Source: Gemmobacter aquarius (lineage in GTDB: Bacteria > Pseudomonadota > Alphaproteobacteria > Rhodobacterales > Rhodobacteraceae). From it: a stretch of DNA of 64,000 nt. This document shows positions 44,182-53,524 of this stretch, piece by piece (position 1 is the first letter of the stretch; the number at the start of each line of letters is the position of its first letter). Below the pieces are notes generated by a model. It had not been told where the DNA came from. It saw only the letters and a list, made by a program, of their open reading frames with translations, and did no database searches. The DNA lies in assembly GCF_003060865.1 (NCBI RefSeq), contig NZ_CP028918.1, forward strand, positions 2,778,001 through 2,842,000. The letters are read 5' to 3'. Made by a program: the position numbers and the translations under genes.

Positions 44182-44502
44182 CTACGCGCTCACCGCAAAG
44201 ACCAAGCCATAAGCCGCAGCTCCCCCCAGCGTCGCCAGCACCACCGACCGCCGCCAGACCCACAGCGCCAGCACTCCGGCCACCCCGGCCACCAGCGGTC
44301 CCCGATCCGCGCCCGCCAAGGGCAGCACCGATGCGACCACCAGCGTTGCAATCGCCGCAGGCCCCGTTGCGGCCAGAAACCGCGCGATCCAGCCCGCCCC
44401 GCCCGCCTGCCCCGCACCCAACCGCGCACCAATCGGCCCATAGCGGAACACGTAATTCGCCAAACCCACGATCAGCGCCAGCGCCAGAACCTCGACCCTC
44501 AT
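44182..44502 (-). CDS. azlD: AzlD-family branched-chain amino-acid exporter subunit
   Basis: A 106-residue three-to-four-helix protein (ALIVGLANYVFRYGPIGARLG, IARFLAATGPAAIATLVVASVLP) of the AzlD family, which works with AzlC to export branched-chain or related amino acids. The ATG at 44502 overlaps the azlC stop (ATGA). Confidence 0.88.
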   Translation of the reverse strand: MRVEVLALALIVGLANYVFRYGPIGARLGAGQAGGAGWIARFLAATGPAAIATLVVASVLPLAGADRGPLVAGVAGVLALWVWRRSVVLATLGGAAAYGLVFAVSA

Positions 44503-45224
44503 GTCCGCACCACGCCCGCCAAGGCCCCCGCCACCATACCGCCCAGAATTCCGGCCGTGGGCGATACCGCCAAAGTGCCACAGACCGTCACCAAACCCGC
44601 CACCGCGATCACCGGAACCGCCGCCCGGGTCAGAATCGACAAAAGCAGCGCCAGAAACAGCGCGGGCAGCATGAACCCCAGCCCCGCCTCGACCGCCGGC
44701 CACCCCTGCAAGGCGCCGCCTCCCGCGACCGCCCCCACGACGGTGCCTGAAACCCAGGCGGCATAGGCCCCAAGCCCAAGCCCGAACATGTAGCGTTCCG
44801 AAAACCGCCGCCCCCGCGCCATCTCGCCCAGCGCCGCGCCGAACACCTCGTCCGTCAGGCCCCAGGCCCAGCCCCATGCCAGATGGCGCGACGCCCCCTC
44901 GCCCGCCGCCTTCATCAAGGCAGGCCCGTAAAGCACATGCCGCAGGTTCATCGCGACCAGCGTGAACGCCGCCACCAGCAGCGGCGCGCCGCTCGTCATC
45001 AGGGCCAGCGCCAGAAACTGCGATGCCCCGGCATAGATGACCAGCGACAACACAAAGGCCTCGGCCCCGGAAAACCCCGCCTTGGTCGCCGCCACGCCAA
45101 AGGCAAAGGCGATCGGAAAGTAACCAAGCGCAATCGGAACCGAGGTGAGAAGCCCCCGCGAAAATGTCGATGGTGTCTCGTCCAATCCGTCCCCCGAACC
45201 GCCACAAGGCGCAAAAGCCGCCAA
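44499..45224 (-). CDS. azlC: AzlC-family branched-chain amino-acid exporter subunit
   Basis: About 241 aa, five to six membrane helices: PIALGYFPIAFAFGVAATKAGFSGAEAFVLSLVIYAGASQF, LRHVLYGPAL, WGLTDEVFG. These are AzlC hallmarks. The frame begins with TTG at 45224; no clear ribosome site, so the true start may be a little further in. Three TGCAT elements 11 bp apart lie upstream (45335-45367). Confidence 0.88.
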   Translation of the reverse strand: MAAFAPCGGSGDGLDETPSTFSRGLLTSVPIALGYFPIAFAFGVAATKAGFSGAEAFVLSLVIYAGASQFLALALMTSGAPLLVAAFTLVAMNLRHVLYGPALMKAAGEGASRHLAWGWAWGLTDEVFGAALGEMARGRRFSERYMFGLGLGAYAAWVSGTVVGAVAGGGALQGWPAVEAGLGFMLPALFLALLLSILTRAAVPVIAVAGLVTVCGTLAVSPTAGILGGMVAGALAGVVRT

Positions 45225-45334
45225 GCCCTAGCGCCCCCGACAAGCTGCCGTCAAGCTACCGTCAGCCCGCCGTAAGGCCGCGGCCAACCCGCGCGAACAG
45301 ATGAACCGATCTTAACGCTTTTGCGGAAAACATA

Positions 45335-45367
45335 TGCATAGCCTGTGCATAGACCGTGCATCGGACG
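45335..45367. repeat. three helically phased TGCAT repeats
   Basis: Three 11-bp units starting TGCAT (45335, 45346, 45357): TGCATAGCCTG, TGCATAGACCG, TGCATCGGACG. The 11-bp period puts all three on one DNA face, 110-140 bp ahead of azlC. A possible regulator-binding array. Confidence 0.55.
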
Positions 45368-45417
45368 CTCCGAAAGATGACCATCCGGTTAACAGAAAAT
45401 CCCTGCAAAATCAGATA

Positions 45418-46386
45418 CTAAACTATCTCGACCACCGCTTGCGGCAAAAGCCGCAAAACGTCCTCGTTGCGGCAAAGTTCGGTCGCAGCCGACATCACCG
45501 CAGCCGCCGCCGCCGCCACCCCCATCGCCAAAGCCTCGGCTTCCGTCCCGCCCCGCGCCAGCGCCAGCACATAGCCGCCGACGAAACTGTCGCCCGCCCC
45601 GACCTTCGAGCGCACCGCCACCTTGGGCGCCGATGCAAACAGCCGCACCCCTTCCCCCGCCAGCACCGACCCGTCCGCGCCGCGCGCCACGATCACCTTT
45701 TTCGCCACGCCCCGCGCCACCAGTTCCACGGCGAAATCCGCCGTCTCGGCCCGCGTCGCAAGCACCCGCCCTGCCAGCGCCTCGGCCTCTTCGCCATCCA
45801 TCCGTAGCACTTCCAGCCCCGGCACCGGATGCTCCACCGCCCGCGTCAGCGCAGCCCCGCTCGTGTCCATCACCACCCGCATTCCCGCCATGGCCGCAGC
45901 CAGCCTTGCCGGAAAATCCACCGGGACGCCGGGGGGCTGACTGCCTGAAATCACTGCGAAACCGCCCGGTTTCCCCGCTGCCCGGAGCAGCATGAACACC
46001 CGCTCCTGATCGGCCTCGTGCCAGACCGGACCGGGCAGCATGAAGCGGTATTGCCGCCCCGTTTCGGCCTCGTTCACCGTCAGGCTTTGCCGCGTCTCGC
46101 CCGGTCCGGTGATGCCCAGAAACATCACCCCCTCGCGGCGGATCAATTCGGCCAGCCGGTCGCCCGTCAGCCCGCCCAGCGCCACCAGCGCAAGGCTCTC
46201 GCCCCCCATCAGATGCACCGCGCGGCTGACGTTCAGCCCGCCGCCACCGGGGTCGAGCTGCGGATCGGTGCAGCGCAATTTCTCGTCGGGCCGCATCACC
46301 GCCACTTCCGTCGCCATGTCCAGCGCCGGGTTCAGCGTCAATGTCAGGATCGGCGCCTGATGCCGGAAACCGCCTTTTTCGCCCAT
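45418..46386 (-). CDS. pfkB: PfkB-family sugar-phosphate kinase (phosphofructokinase type)
   Basis: A 322-residue ribokinase-fold kinase: LTLTLNPALDMATEV near the start, DPGGGGLNVSRAVHLMGGES, and the C-terminal signature KVGAGDSFVGGYVLALARG with the catalytic Asp. The NPALD and GGGLNVSR strings are those of 6-phosphofructokinase 2 / tagatose-6-P / 1-phosphofructokinase. GGAGG six bases before ATG 46386 fixes the start. No PTS genes nearby, so fructose-6-phosphate is the likelier substrate. Confidence 0.88.
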   Translation of the reverse strand: MGEKGGFRHQAPILTLTLNPALDMATEVAVMRPDEKLRCTDPQLDPGGGGLNVSRAVHLMGGESLALVALGGLTGDRLAELIRREGVMFLGITGPGETRQSLTVNEAETGRQYRFMLPGPVWHEADQERVFMLLRAAGKPGGFAVISGSQPPGVPVDFPARLAAAMAGMRVVMDTSGAALTRAVEHPVPGLEVLRMDGEEAEALAGRVLATRAETADFAVELVARGVAKKVIVARGADGSVLAGEGVRLFASAPKVAVRSKVGAGDSFVGGYVLALARGGTEAEALAMGVAAAAAAVMSAATELCRNEDVLRLLPQAVVEIV

Positions 46387-46407
46387 GAAATCCTCCATCG
46401 CCCGCGC

Positions 46408-46426
46408 CGTTAGGATAGCGCTAACG
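46408..46426. promoter_or_regulatory. inverted repeat upstream of pfkB
   Basis: CGTTAG-GATAGCG-CTAACG, 6-bp arms with a 7-bp centre, overlapping the 8-bp palindrome TAGCGCTA, 22-40 bp before the pfkB start. LacI-family operators look like this; no such regulator is encoded near. Confidence 0.4.
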
Positions 46427-46554
46427 CCCGCAGTGCTACAACCCGCGCAACGGCGCACAGACCCTCTGCGCGCATCGGCATATTCGCACATCGGCAAAGC
46501 GATTAGGTAAATCGCACAGGATTACCCCAACGCTTTCGCTCAATGAGGCTGAAA

Positions 46555-47148
46555 ATGACCGTCAAACTCGCCGTGATCTATTATTCGACCTATGGCACCA
46601 ACCATAAAATGGCCGAAATCGCCGCCGAAGCCGCCCGCGCCGCTGGCGCCGAGGTCAAGGTTCTGCGGATCGCAGAAACCGCGCCCGCCGATGTGGTGAA
46701 CAGCCAAGATGCATGGAAAGCCGCCGCTGAAAACCAGTCGTCGGTTCCCGTCGCCACCCCCGCCGACATGGAATGGGCCGACGCCTATATCTTCTCGACC
46801 CCCACGCGCTTTGGTTCGGCCACCTCGCAACTGCGCGCCTTCATCGACACGCTCGGCGGCCAGTGGTTCACCGGCAAACTGTCGAACAAGGCCGTCTCGG
46901 CCATGACCAGCGCCCAGAACGCACATGGCGGGCAAGAGGCGACGATCCTCGGCCTTTACACCAGCTTCATGCATTGGGGCTCGGTCATCGTGGCCCCCGG
47001 CTACACCGATGCAGCCCTCTTCGCCACGGGCGGCAACCCGTACGGCTACAGCCACACCCAGGGTGCCGAATTCGACGACAAGGCGAAAGCCTCGATCGGC
47101 CATCAGGCCAAGCGCACCGTCGAAATCGCGGCCAAGCTCAAGGCCTGA
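46555..47148 (+). CDS. wrbA: NAD(P)H:quinone oxidoreductase WrbA
   Basis: A 197-residue flavodoxin-fold enzyme that reduces quinones by two electrons, tetrameric with FMN. FMN site: [48 protein letters not shown] and APGYTD. The ATG at 46555 (GAGG upstream) gives the usual [11 protein letters not shown] start; an ATG four codons earlier is less likely. Confidence 0.95.
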   Translation: MTVKLAVIYYSTYGTNHKMAEIAAEAARAAGAEVKVLRIAETAPADVVNSQDAWKAAAENQSSVPVATPADMEWADAYIFSTPTRFGSATSQLRAFIDTLGGQWFTGKLSNKAVSAMTSAQNAHGGQEATILGLYTSFMHWGSVIVAPGYTDAALFATGGNPYGYSHTQGAEFDDKAKASIGHQAKRTVEIAAKLKA

Positions 47149-47158
47149 AACCAAAGCA

Positions 47159-47190
47159 CCGGGAGGGCACCTGCCCTCCCGGACCCTCCC
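47159..47190. repeat. CCGGGAGGGC hairpin repeat, copy 1 (possible terminator of wrbA)
   Basis: CCGGGAGGGC (47159-47168) pairs with GCCCTCCCGG (47173-47182) and is followed by ACCCTCCC. The same 10-bp arms and the same ACCCTCCC tail occur at 61514-61546. It lies 11 nt after wrbA, between convergent genes; AAATATCC with G-rich dyads follows at 47246-47305. Confidence 0.65.
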
Positions 47191-47311
47191 TGTTCATTCT
47201 GACCCGGAAGACAAGGATAGACACCCCGGCTTCTTCTCGGCCCAAATATCCACAGGGGGTGAATGGCCGCAGAGCGGCCAGAGGGGGCGCGTTCGCCCCC
47301 TGCCCTTTTGG

Positions 47312-48238
47312 TTAACCGAACATGAACTGATACGAGGCCGGCACATAGCGGAACCCGTCGCCAGCCGCCTCGACAAAGCCGATGCCGGGAAACGGCATGT
47401 GATAGCCCGCAAAGGCGATACGATCCGCCGCCAGCATCCCGAGCATCTGTCGCCGCGTCGCCGCCGCCTGCGTCTTGTCCTGATCGAAACGCACTTCCCA
47501 ATCGGGATAGGCCAGCGACCAGACATAGTGGTTCGTCGTATCCGCCAACACCGCCAGTTGCGCCCCGTTGCTTTCGATCCGATAGGCGAAATGTCCCGGC
47601 GTATGCCCCGGAGCAGCCATCGCCGTGATGCCCGACACCACCGAACCGCCATCGTCAAGGAAGGTGAACTTGTCGTTCAGCGGCTTCACATTCGCATCGA
47701 ACCCCTCGTTCGCCGCCTGCGACCAGTTGTTATGCTCGGCCGCCCCCGTAACGTAGCGCGCATTGGCGAATGTCGGGGTTGCCCCGCCAAGCCCGCCGAT
47801 ATGGTCGCCATGCATATGGGTCAGCACCACCACATCCACCTGATCCGGCGCGATCCCCGCCGCCGCCAGCGCCGCCGTGATCCCCTCGGCAGACAGGCCG
47901 GTATCGAACAAAACCAGTTCGGAACCGGTGTTTACAAGCACCGGCGCGAAACTGTTGAACGTCTTGTCATCGGGGATGAAATTCGCCGCCGACACCGCCG
48001 CGAACTCCTCGGCCGGCACGTTCATCCCGAATGTCTCCTGCGGCTTGTCGCCTTCCCGCGATCCGGCCAGCAGCGTCGTCACCTCGAAGCCCCCGACCTT
48101 GGCGCGGTGGAACAAGGGCATCGCAGGCCCCTGCAACGGCACGGCAGCCTGCGCCGCACCGGTCATCAGCAAAGGCGCAAAGGGCAAAGCCGAGGCGGCA
48201 AACATCGCCTGACGGCGCGACAAACGGGTATCGGTCAT
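47312..48238 (-). CDS. Tat-exported MBL-fold hydrolase, second copy
   Basis: A 308-residue MBL hydrolase with a twin-arginine signal (SRRQAMFAASALPFAPLLMTGAAQA). Zinc motif LTHMHGDHIGG, then AAPGHTPGHFAYR, LADTTNH and a C-terminal His in AFAGYHMPFPG. Same family as the gene at 20044 but clearly diverged. Exported lactonase/phosphotriesterase-like activity is possible; the substrate is unknown. Confidence 0.9.
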   Translation of the reverse strand: MTDTRLSRRQAMFAASALPFAPLLMTGAAQAAVPLQGPAMPLFHRAKVGGFEVTTLLAGSREGDKPQETFGMNVPAEEFAAVSAANFIPDDKTFNSFAPVLVNTGSELVLFDTGLSAEGITAALAAAGIAPDQVDVVVLTHMHGDHIGGLGGATPTFANARYVTGAAEHNNWSQAANEGFDANVKPLNDKFTFLDDGGSVVSGITAMAAPGHTPGHFAYRIESNGAQLAVLADTTNHYVWSLAYPDWEVRFDQDKTQAAATRRQMLGMLAADRIAFAGYHMPFPGIGFVEAAGDGFRYVPASYQFMFG

Positions 48239-48311
48239 GGGCGTATCCTTGGATGTTGCGAAACTCCCAAAAGGATAGGTCGCGCCTTTTGCCCGCCAAA
48301 TCACGCCTTCG

Positions 48312-48743
48312 TCAGTCACGCTCCCACCACGGATCGATCGCGGCGATATCACCGTCCGACCAGCCGAAGTGATGCGCCAATTCGTGCACCAGCACATGGC
48401 CCACCATGTCGCCCAAGCCCACATCGCCCCGCTCGCACCATTCGTCCAGAATGGGTCGCCGGAACAGCCAGATCACATCGGGCTGCGCCGGTTGGTCCAT
48501 CACCGACTTCTCGGTCAACGGCACACCGTCGTACAGCCCCGTCAGCTCGAACGGATCGGTCAGCCCCATCTCCTCGATCACCTCGTCCGGCGCGAAATCG
48601 ACCACCCGCAGCGCCACCAGCGCCGCCGCCTCGCGGTAGGGCGCGGGCAAGGCGGCAATCGCATCCCGCGCCAACTCCTCGATCAACCCGAGATCGGGCG
48701 CGACAAAACCGTCCCATGTCGGCGCATCTTCGGTTTCGGCCAT
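48312..48743 (-). CDS. small zincin-like metallopeptidase
   Basis: A 143-residue protein ending with the zinc motif HVLVHELAHHFGWSDGDI (HExxH), preceded by FAPDEVIEEMGLTDPFELTGLYDGVPL. This fits the small zincin-like metallopeptidase family (DUF1025). Substrate unknown. ATG 48743 has GGAGGG upstream. Divergent from gltX with about 80 bp between. Confidence 0.8.
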   Translation of the reverse strand: MAETEDAPTWDGFVAPDLGLIEELARDAIAALPAPYREAAALVALRVVDFAPDEVIEEMGLTDPFELTGLYDGVPLTEKSVMDQPAQPDVIWLFRRPILDEWCERGDVGLGDMVGHVLVHELAHHFGWSDGDIAAIDPWWERD

Positions 48744-48824
48744 CCCACCCTCCATTCGATCCCCCACAGATATGGACAAAACCCCGCGCCTGTGAAAGAG
48801 CATCGCGGTCACCGGAGAGCCAAA

Positions 48825-50153
48825 ATGTCCAACGTCACCACCCGCTTCGCCCCGTCGCCGACCGGCTATATCCACGTTGGCAACCTTCGCACCGCGCTGA
48901 TGAACTACCTCATCACCCGCAAGGCAGGCGGAACCTTCATCCTGCGCCTCGACGACACCGATCAGGAACGCTCGAAACAGGAATATGCCGACGGCATCAT
49001 GGCAGACCTCGAATGGCTCGGCATCCATTGGGACCGCGTCGAAAAGCAGTCGCTCCGCATGGACCGCTACCGCGAGGCCGCCGAAGACCTGAAAGCCAAG
49101 AACCGCTTCTACGAATGCTTCGAGTCCCCCGTCGAACTCGACCTGAAACGCAAGAAGCAGCTCAACATGCACCGCCCGCCGGTGTATGATCGCGCCTCGC
49201 TGGGCCTTTCAGAAGACGACAAGACCAAGATGCGCGCCGAAGGCCGCGACGGCTATTGGCGTTTCCTTTTGAACCAGACCCGCATCGAATGGCCCGATGG
49301 CATCCTCGGCCCCATCTCCATCGACGCCGCCTCCGTCTCCGACCCCGTCCTGATCCGCGCCGACGGGCAGGTGCTTTACACCTTCGCCTCCTCGGTCGAC
49401 GACATCGACATGGGCGTGACCTTCATTGTTCGGGGCGCCGACCACGTCACCAACACCGCGACCCAGATCCAGATCATGGAAGCCATGGGCGGAACCCCGC
49501 CCTCTTTCGCGCACCACTCGCTCCTCACCGGCGCCAAGGGCGAAGAACTTTCCAAACGCCTCGGCACGCTGTCCTTGCGCGACCTGCGCGCCCAGGGCGT
49601 CGAACCCATGGCGCTTTTGTCGCTGATGGCCCGCCTCGGATCGTCCAAGCCGGTCGAGCTTGCCCATTCCATGCAAGACCTGATCGACGGTTTCGACGTG
49701 GGCAGCTTCGGTGCGGCCCCCACCAAATTCGACGCCGAAGACCTGTTCCCGCTGACCCGCGCGCATGTCCAGTCCCTGCCCCTGCCCGCCGTGGCCGACC
49801 GCATCGCAGCCCTTGGAGTCACCGCCGAAGAAGCCCCCGATTTCTGGGACATCGCCAAGGCCAACATCACCATCCTGTCCGACCTCAAGGAATGGGCCGA
49901 CCTGTTCCAGAACGGTGCCGACCCGCTGGTCGACCCCGAGGATGCCGATTTCGTCAAGGAAGCCGTGGCCCTCCTCCCGCCGCGCCCATGGACCAAATCG
50001 ACCTGGAGCGCATGGACCGAGGCCGTCAAAACCGCCACCGGACGCAAGGGCAAGGGCCTTTACATGCCGCTGAGAAAGGCGCTGACAGGCCGCGCCAACG
50101 GGCCGGAAATGGCCGATGTCATGCCGCTGCTCAAGGTCGTCAAGGCGGGCTGA
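48825..50153 (+). CDS. gltX: glutamyl-tRNA synthetase
   Basis: A class I synthetase of 442 aa: RFAPSPTGYIHVGNLRTALMNYL (HIGH motif as HVGN), RLDDTDQERS, and the second motif as GEELSKRLG instead of KMSKS, both common in the shorter alphaproteobacterial GluRS. These bacteria often carry two gltX genes, one of which may handle tRNA-Gln. GGAGAG precedes ATG 48825; a terminator follows at 50187. Confidence 0.95.
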   Translation: MSNVTTRFAPSPTGYIHVGNLRTALMNYLITRKAGGTFILRLDDTDQERSKQEYADGIMADLEWLGIHWDRVEKQSLRMDRYREAAEDLKAKNRFYECFESPVELDLKRKKQLNMHRPPVYDRASLGLSEDDKTKMRAEGRDGYWRFLLNQTRIEWPDGILGPISIDAASVSDPVLIRADGQVLYTFASSVDDIDMGVTFIVRGADHVTNTATQIQIMEAMGGTPPSFAHHSLLTGAKGEELSKRLGTLSLRDLRAQGVEPMALLSLMARLGSSKPVELAHSMQDLIDGFDVGSFGAAPTKFDAEDLFPLTRAHVQSLPLPAVADRIAALGVTAEEAPDFWDIAKANITILSDLKEWADLFQNGADPLVDPEDADFVKEAVALLPPRPWTKSTWSAWTEAVKTATGRKGKGLYMPLRKALTGRANGPEMADVMPLLKVVKAG

Positions 50154-50186
50154 CGCCCGCCAGACGCGGTCACAGGACGTAACGGT

Positions 50187-50216
50187 AACCGCAAGTTCAT
50201 CCTTGCGGTTCATTTT
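50187..50216 (+). terminator. rho-independent terminator of gltX
   Basis: AACCGCAAG (50187-50195) pairs with CTTGCGGTT (50202-50210) over a 6-nt loop and is followed by CATTTTT. 34 nt after the gltX stop. Confidence 0.8.
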
Positions 50217-50254
50217 TCGCATTATATCGCGGCATGCCCCGCAAAGGAAACCCG

Positions 50255-51622
50255 ATGTCCTCCCCGCAGCAGGCCAAATTCGTCCAAGGCAACCTTCTGC
50301 GCCACATCGCGGTGATGTCGTTGTCGTCCTCGGTCGGCCTCATGGCGATCTTCGTCGTCGACCTGATCAACATGGTCTACATCTCGTGGCTCGGCGATCC
50401 GGTAAAAACCGCCGCCATCGGCTATGCGGGCGCGGTCCTGTTCTTTACCACCGCTTTCGGCATCGGCCTGTCGGTCGGCGTCTCGGCCCGCGTCGCCCGC
50501 GCCATCGGTGAACGTGACCTGCCGCTTGCCCGTGAACGCGCCACCTCGGGCCTTGTCCTCGGCGGGCTGTTCGGCGTGGTCTTTGCCGCCGTGGTCTGGG
50601 CCGCCCTGCCCGCCATCGTCGGCGTTCTGGGGGCCGAAGGGCGCACCGCCGACGAAACGCTGTGGTATCTGCAACTGATGACCCCGCTGCAACCGCTTCT
50701 GATGGTCGGCATCGTCGCCACCGGCATCTTGCGGGCGCATGGCGATGCGCGGCGCTCGATGATGGTCACCGTCTGGGGAGCCGTAGTTCTGGCCGCTCTC
50801 GATCCTGTGCTGATCCTCTGGGCCGATCTGGGTCTGACCGGCGCGGCACTCGCGGGTTGGGGGTCGCGCCTTGCGATCATCGTGATGGGCATCTATCCCA
50901 TTTGGAAAAACTACGGCGGCTTTGCCCCCGTCACCCGCCGCAGCCTGACCGAGGCCGCCCCGCCCCTGATGACAATCTCCGGCCCTGCGATACTGACCCA
51001 GCTTGCCACCCCTGTCGGCCAAGCCGTCATCACCCGCATGGTCGCAGGCTACGGCGAGGCTGCGGTGGCTGGCATGGCGATAGCCGGACGCCTTACCCCC
51101 GTGGCCTTTGGCATCATCTTCGCGCTGTCAGGCGCGGTCGGCCCGATCTTCGGCCAGAACCTCGGCGCGGGCCGGATCGACCGCGTGCGCCGCGCCTTCC
51201 TCGACGGCTTGCTTTTTGCGGGCATGGTCATCGTCGGCATGTCGGCCCTGCTCTTTGCCGCGCGCGGCCCCATTGGCGATCTGTTCCACGCCGAAGGGCT
51301 GACCCGCGATCTGGTCTACCTGTTCTGCGGCCCGCTCAGCCTGCTCTTTTTCTTCAACGCCATGATCTTCGTGGCCAATGCGCTGTGCAACAACCTCGGT
51401 GCGGCGTTCCAGTCCACCATGGTGAACTGGGGCCGCCACACGCTCGGCACCGTGCCCTTTGCCATGTGGCTTGGCGGTTACTGGGGCGCGCAGGGCATCC
51501 TCATCGGTCAGGCCGTGGGTGGCATCCTCTTTGGCCTCCTCGCTGTCTGGCTGGCATGGCGCGTGATCGACCGCGTCGCCCTCGCCCGTGGCCACGGCGC
51601 AGCGGCGGCGAAAGCAGCTTAA
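50255..51622 (+). CDS. MATE-family efflux transporter
   Basis: A 455-residue transporter with about 12 membrane segments: LLRHIAVMSLSSSVGLMAIFVVDLINMVYISWLGDP at the start and the repeat-like ISGPAILTQLATPVGQAVITRMVAGYGEAAVAGMAIAGRL halfway, plus ALSGAVGPIFGQNLGAG. These are MATE features; it would export cationic drugs or metabolites by Na+ or H+ antiport. ATG 50255 has AAGGA; an upstream ATG at 50234 has none. Confidence 0.9.
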   Translation: MSSPQQAKFVQGNLLRHIAVMSLSSSVGLMAIFVVDLINMVYISWLGDPVKTAAIGYAGAVLFFTTAFGIGLSVGVSARVARAIGERDLPLARERATSGLVLGGLFGVVFAAVVWAALPAIVGVLGAEGRTADETLWYLQLMTPLQPLLMVGIVATGILRAHGDARRSMMVTVWGAVVLAALDPVLILWADLGLTGAALAGWGSRLAIIVMGIYPIWKNYGGFAPVTRRSLTEAAPPLMTISGPAILTQLATPVGQAVITRMVAGYGEAAVAGMAIAGRLTPVAFGIIFALSGAVGPIFGQNLGAGRIDRVRRAFLDGLLFAGMVIVGMSALLFAARGPIGDLFHAEGLTRDLVYLFCGPLSLLFFFNAMIFVANALCNNLGAAFQSTMVNWGRHTLGTVPFAMWLGGYWGAQGILIGQAVGGILFGLLAVWLAWRVIDRVALARGHGAAAAKAA

Positions 51623-51697
51623 GAAACCGTATACCACGGTATTCTTTTTCGGCTTGCCACGGGTCCGCGCGGTGGTTTAACCCTTGATTCATCAGAT

Positions 51698-51860
51698 TCG
51701 GGAGAATCCGGTTGCATGCAGCCGGTGCCGAAGGAGCAACCGCCCCGGTAAACTCTCAGGCGCAAGGGACCGTTTCTGACACACACTCTGGAGAGTGGCC
51801 GAAAGGCCCGCCGAAGGGATAACGATCTCAGGCGCCCCGCTACGGGCAAGGACAGAGGGG
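51698..51860 (+). promoter_or_regulatory. tandem glycine riboswitch
   Basis: Two glycine aptamers in series. The first (about 51699-51772) has GCCGAAGGAGCAA and CTCTCAGGCGCAAGGGACCG; the second (about 51786-51858) has CCGCCGAAGGGATAACGATCTCAGG and GCAAGGACAGAG. These are the conserved core strings of the class. It lies 74 nt before gcvT, so glycine should switch the cleavage operon on. Confidence 0.95.
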
Positions 51861-51933
51861 GCATCGCGGGACAGGGGTTAGCCTGTCTGGACGGTGCCGG
51901 TATGCGTTATCCGGCTTTGGAAAGGGGAGCGGC

Positions 51934-53058
51934 ATGGCCGATCCGAAGCTGAAACGATTGGGTCTGCACGACCTCCACGTAGCCCTCGGCGGCAAGATGG
52001 TCCCCTTTGCCGGCTATGAAATGCCGGTCCAATACCCCGCCGGAGTGATGAAGGAACACCTCCACACCCGAACCGCAGCGGGCCTCTTTGATGTCAGCCA
52101 CATGGGACAGGTGATCCTGCGCCCCAAGACCGACATGGCGTCCCTCGCCCTCGCCTTCGAGGCGATGATGCCGGTCGACGTGCTGGGTCTGGCGCAGGGT
52201 CGGCAACGCTACGGGTTGTTCACCAACGATGCGGGCGGGGTGCTTGACGACCTGATGTTCGCCAACCGTGGAGATCATTTCTTCGTGGTGGTCAACGCCG
52301 CCTGCAAGGACGCCGATGTTGCCCATATGCGCGCCAGCCTCGCAGAGGCTGCGACGGTGGAATACATTGAAAACAGGGCGCTTTTGGCCCTTCAGGGCCC
52401 GCATGCCGGCGATGTTCTCGCCCGCCTGATCCCCGAAACCGCCGCCCTGCGCTTCATGGATGTCGCCCGTCCGGTCTGGAACGGCACCGAACTCTGGATC
52501 TCGCGCTCCGGCTACACCGGCGAGGACGGGTTCGAGATTTCCTTGCCCGAAACCGCCGCCGAAACCTTTGCCAAAGCCCTGCTCGACCACCCCGAGGTCA
52601 TGCCCATCGGTCTCGGCGCCCGCGACAGCCTGCGGCTCGAAGCCGGACTTTGCCTTTACGGCCATGACCTTGACGAGGCCACGACCCCCGTCGAAGCCGC
52701 TCTGACATGGGCGATCCAGAAATCCCGCCGCACAGGCGACCGCGCAGGCGGGTTCCCGGGTGCCGACCGCATCCTGTCGGAACTGGCCAACGGACCAAAG
52801 CGCCTGCGCGTCGGCCTGAAACCCGAAGGCCGCGCCTCGATGCGCGAGGGGACCGAACTGTTCACCGAGGCAGGCGAAAAGGTCGGCACAGTCACCTCCG
52901 GCGGCTTTGGTCCATCGGTCGAAGCCCCCGTTGCAATGGGATATGTCGATGCGTCTAATGCCGCAGTCGGAACGTCGCTGCTGGGCGAGGTGCGCGGAAA
53001 GCGCCTGGCCGTGACGGTCTGCGATTTGCCTTTCCACCCAACACGTTACAAGCGCTGA
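51934..53058 (+). CDS. gcvT: glycine cleavage system T protein
   Basis: Aminomethyltransferase, 374 aa, passing the methylene group from lipoyl-GcvH to tetrahydrofolate. Motifs: VPFAGYEMPVQYP, GLFDVSHMGQ, SRSGYTGEDGFEIS, LGARDSLRLEAGLCLYGHDL, GGFGPSVEAPVAMGYV. GGGGAG before the ATG. First gene of gcvTHP behind the riboswitch. Confidence 0.97.
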   Translation: MADPKLKRLGLHDLHVALGGKMVPFAGYEMPVQYPAGVMKEHLHTRTAAGLFDVSHMGQVILRPKTDMASLALAFEAMMPVDVLGLAQGRQRYGLFTNDAGGVLDDLMFANRGDHFFVVVNAACKDADVAHMRASLAEAATVEYIENRALLALQGPHAGDVLARLIPETAALRFMDVARPVWNGTELWISRSGYTGEDGFEISLPETAAETFAKALLDHPEVMPIGLGARDSLRLEAGLCLYGHDLDEATTPVEAALTWAIQKSRRTGDRAGGFPGADRILSELANGPKRLRVGLKPEGRASMREGTELFTEAGEKVGTVTSGGFGPSVEAPVAMGYVDASNAAVGTSLLGEVRGKRLAVTVCDLPFHPTRYKR

Positions 53059-53067
53059 GGACCCAAG

Positions 53068-53427
53068 ATGAAATATACCGAAGATCACGAATGGCTGCGG
53101 GTCGAGGGCGACTTGGTCGTCGTCGGAATCACCGAACATGCCGCGACGCAACTGGGCGATGTTGTGTTCGTCGAACTGCCGGAAACCGAAACCATGGTCG
53201 CTTCGGGCGATGAGGTTGTGGTGATCGAAAGCGTCAAGGCGGCGTCCGACATTCTGGCCCCCGTCGATGGCGAAATCGTCGAAGTGAACGCCAAGCTCGT
53301 CGATGCGCCCGGTCTGGTGAACGACGACCCGCTGGGGGCGGCCTGGTTCTTCAAGATAAAGGTCGATGACCTTTCGGTGCTCGACCAGTTCATGGACGAA
53401 GACGAATACAACGATCTGATCGCATAA
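53068..53427 (+). CDS. gcvH: glycine cleavage system H protein
   Basis: The 119-residue lipoyl carrier of the glycine cleavage complex. The lipoylated lysine is Lys57 in VVIESVKAASDI; the surrounding hammerhead fold (EDHEWLRVEG, GDVVFVELPE, ALLxxP-like end) is complete. 9 nt after gcvT. Confidence 0.97.
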   Translation: MKYTEDHEWLRVEGDLVVVGITEHAATQLGDVVFVELPETETMVASGDEVVVIESVKAASDILAPVDGEIVEVNAKLVDAPGLVNDDPLGAAWFFKIKVDDLSVLDQFMDEDEYNDLIA

Positions 53428-53524
53428 GAGATTGTTTTAAAGCGGTTTTCCAAGCTGGAATCCGCCGATACGGATTTTGTGGGCGCCACCCCGCGCCCGC
53501 AACGACATGGAAAGGAGCCGCGCC

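Noticed and set aside
49540..49570. gltX ELSKR instead of KMSKS as a damaged active site
   Set aside because: This form is common in the shorter alphaproteobacterial GluRS and the rest of the enzyme is intact.
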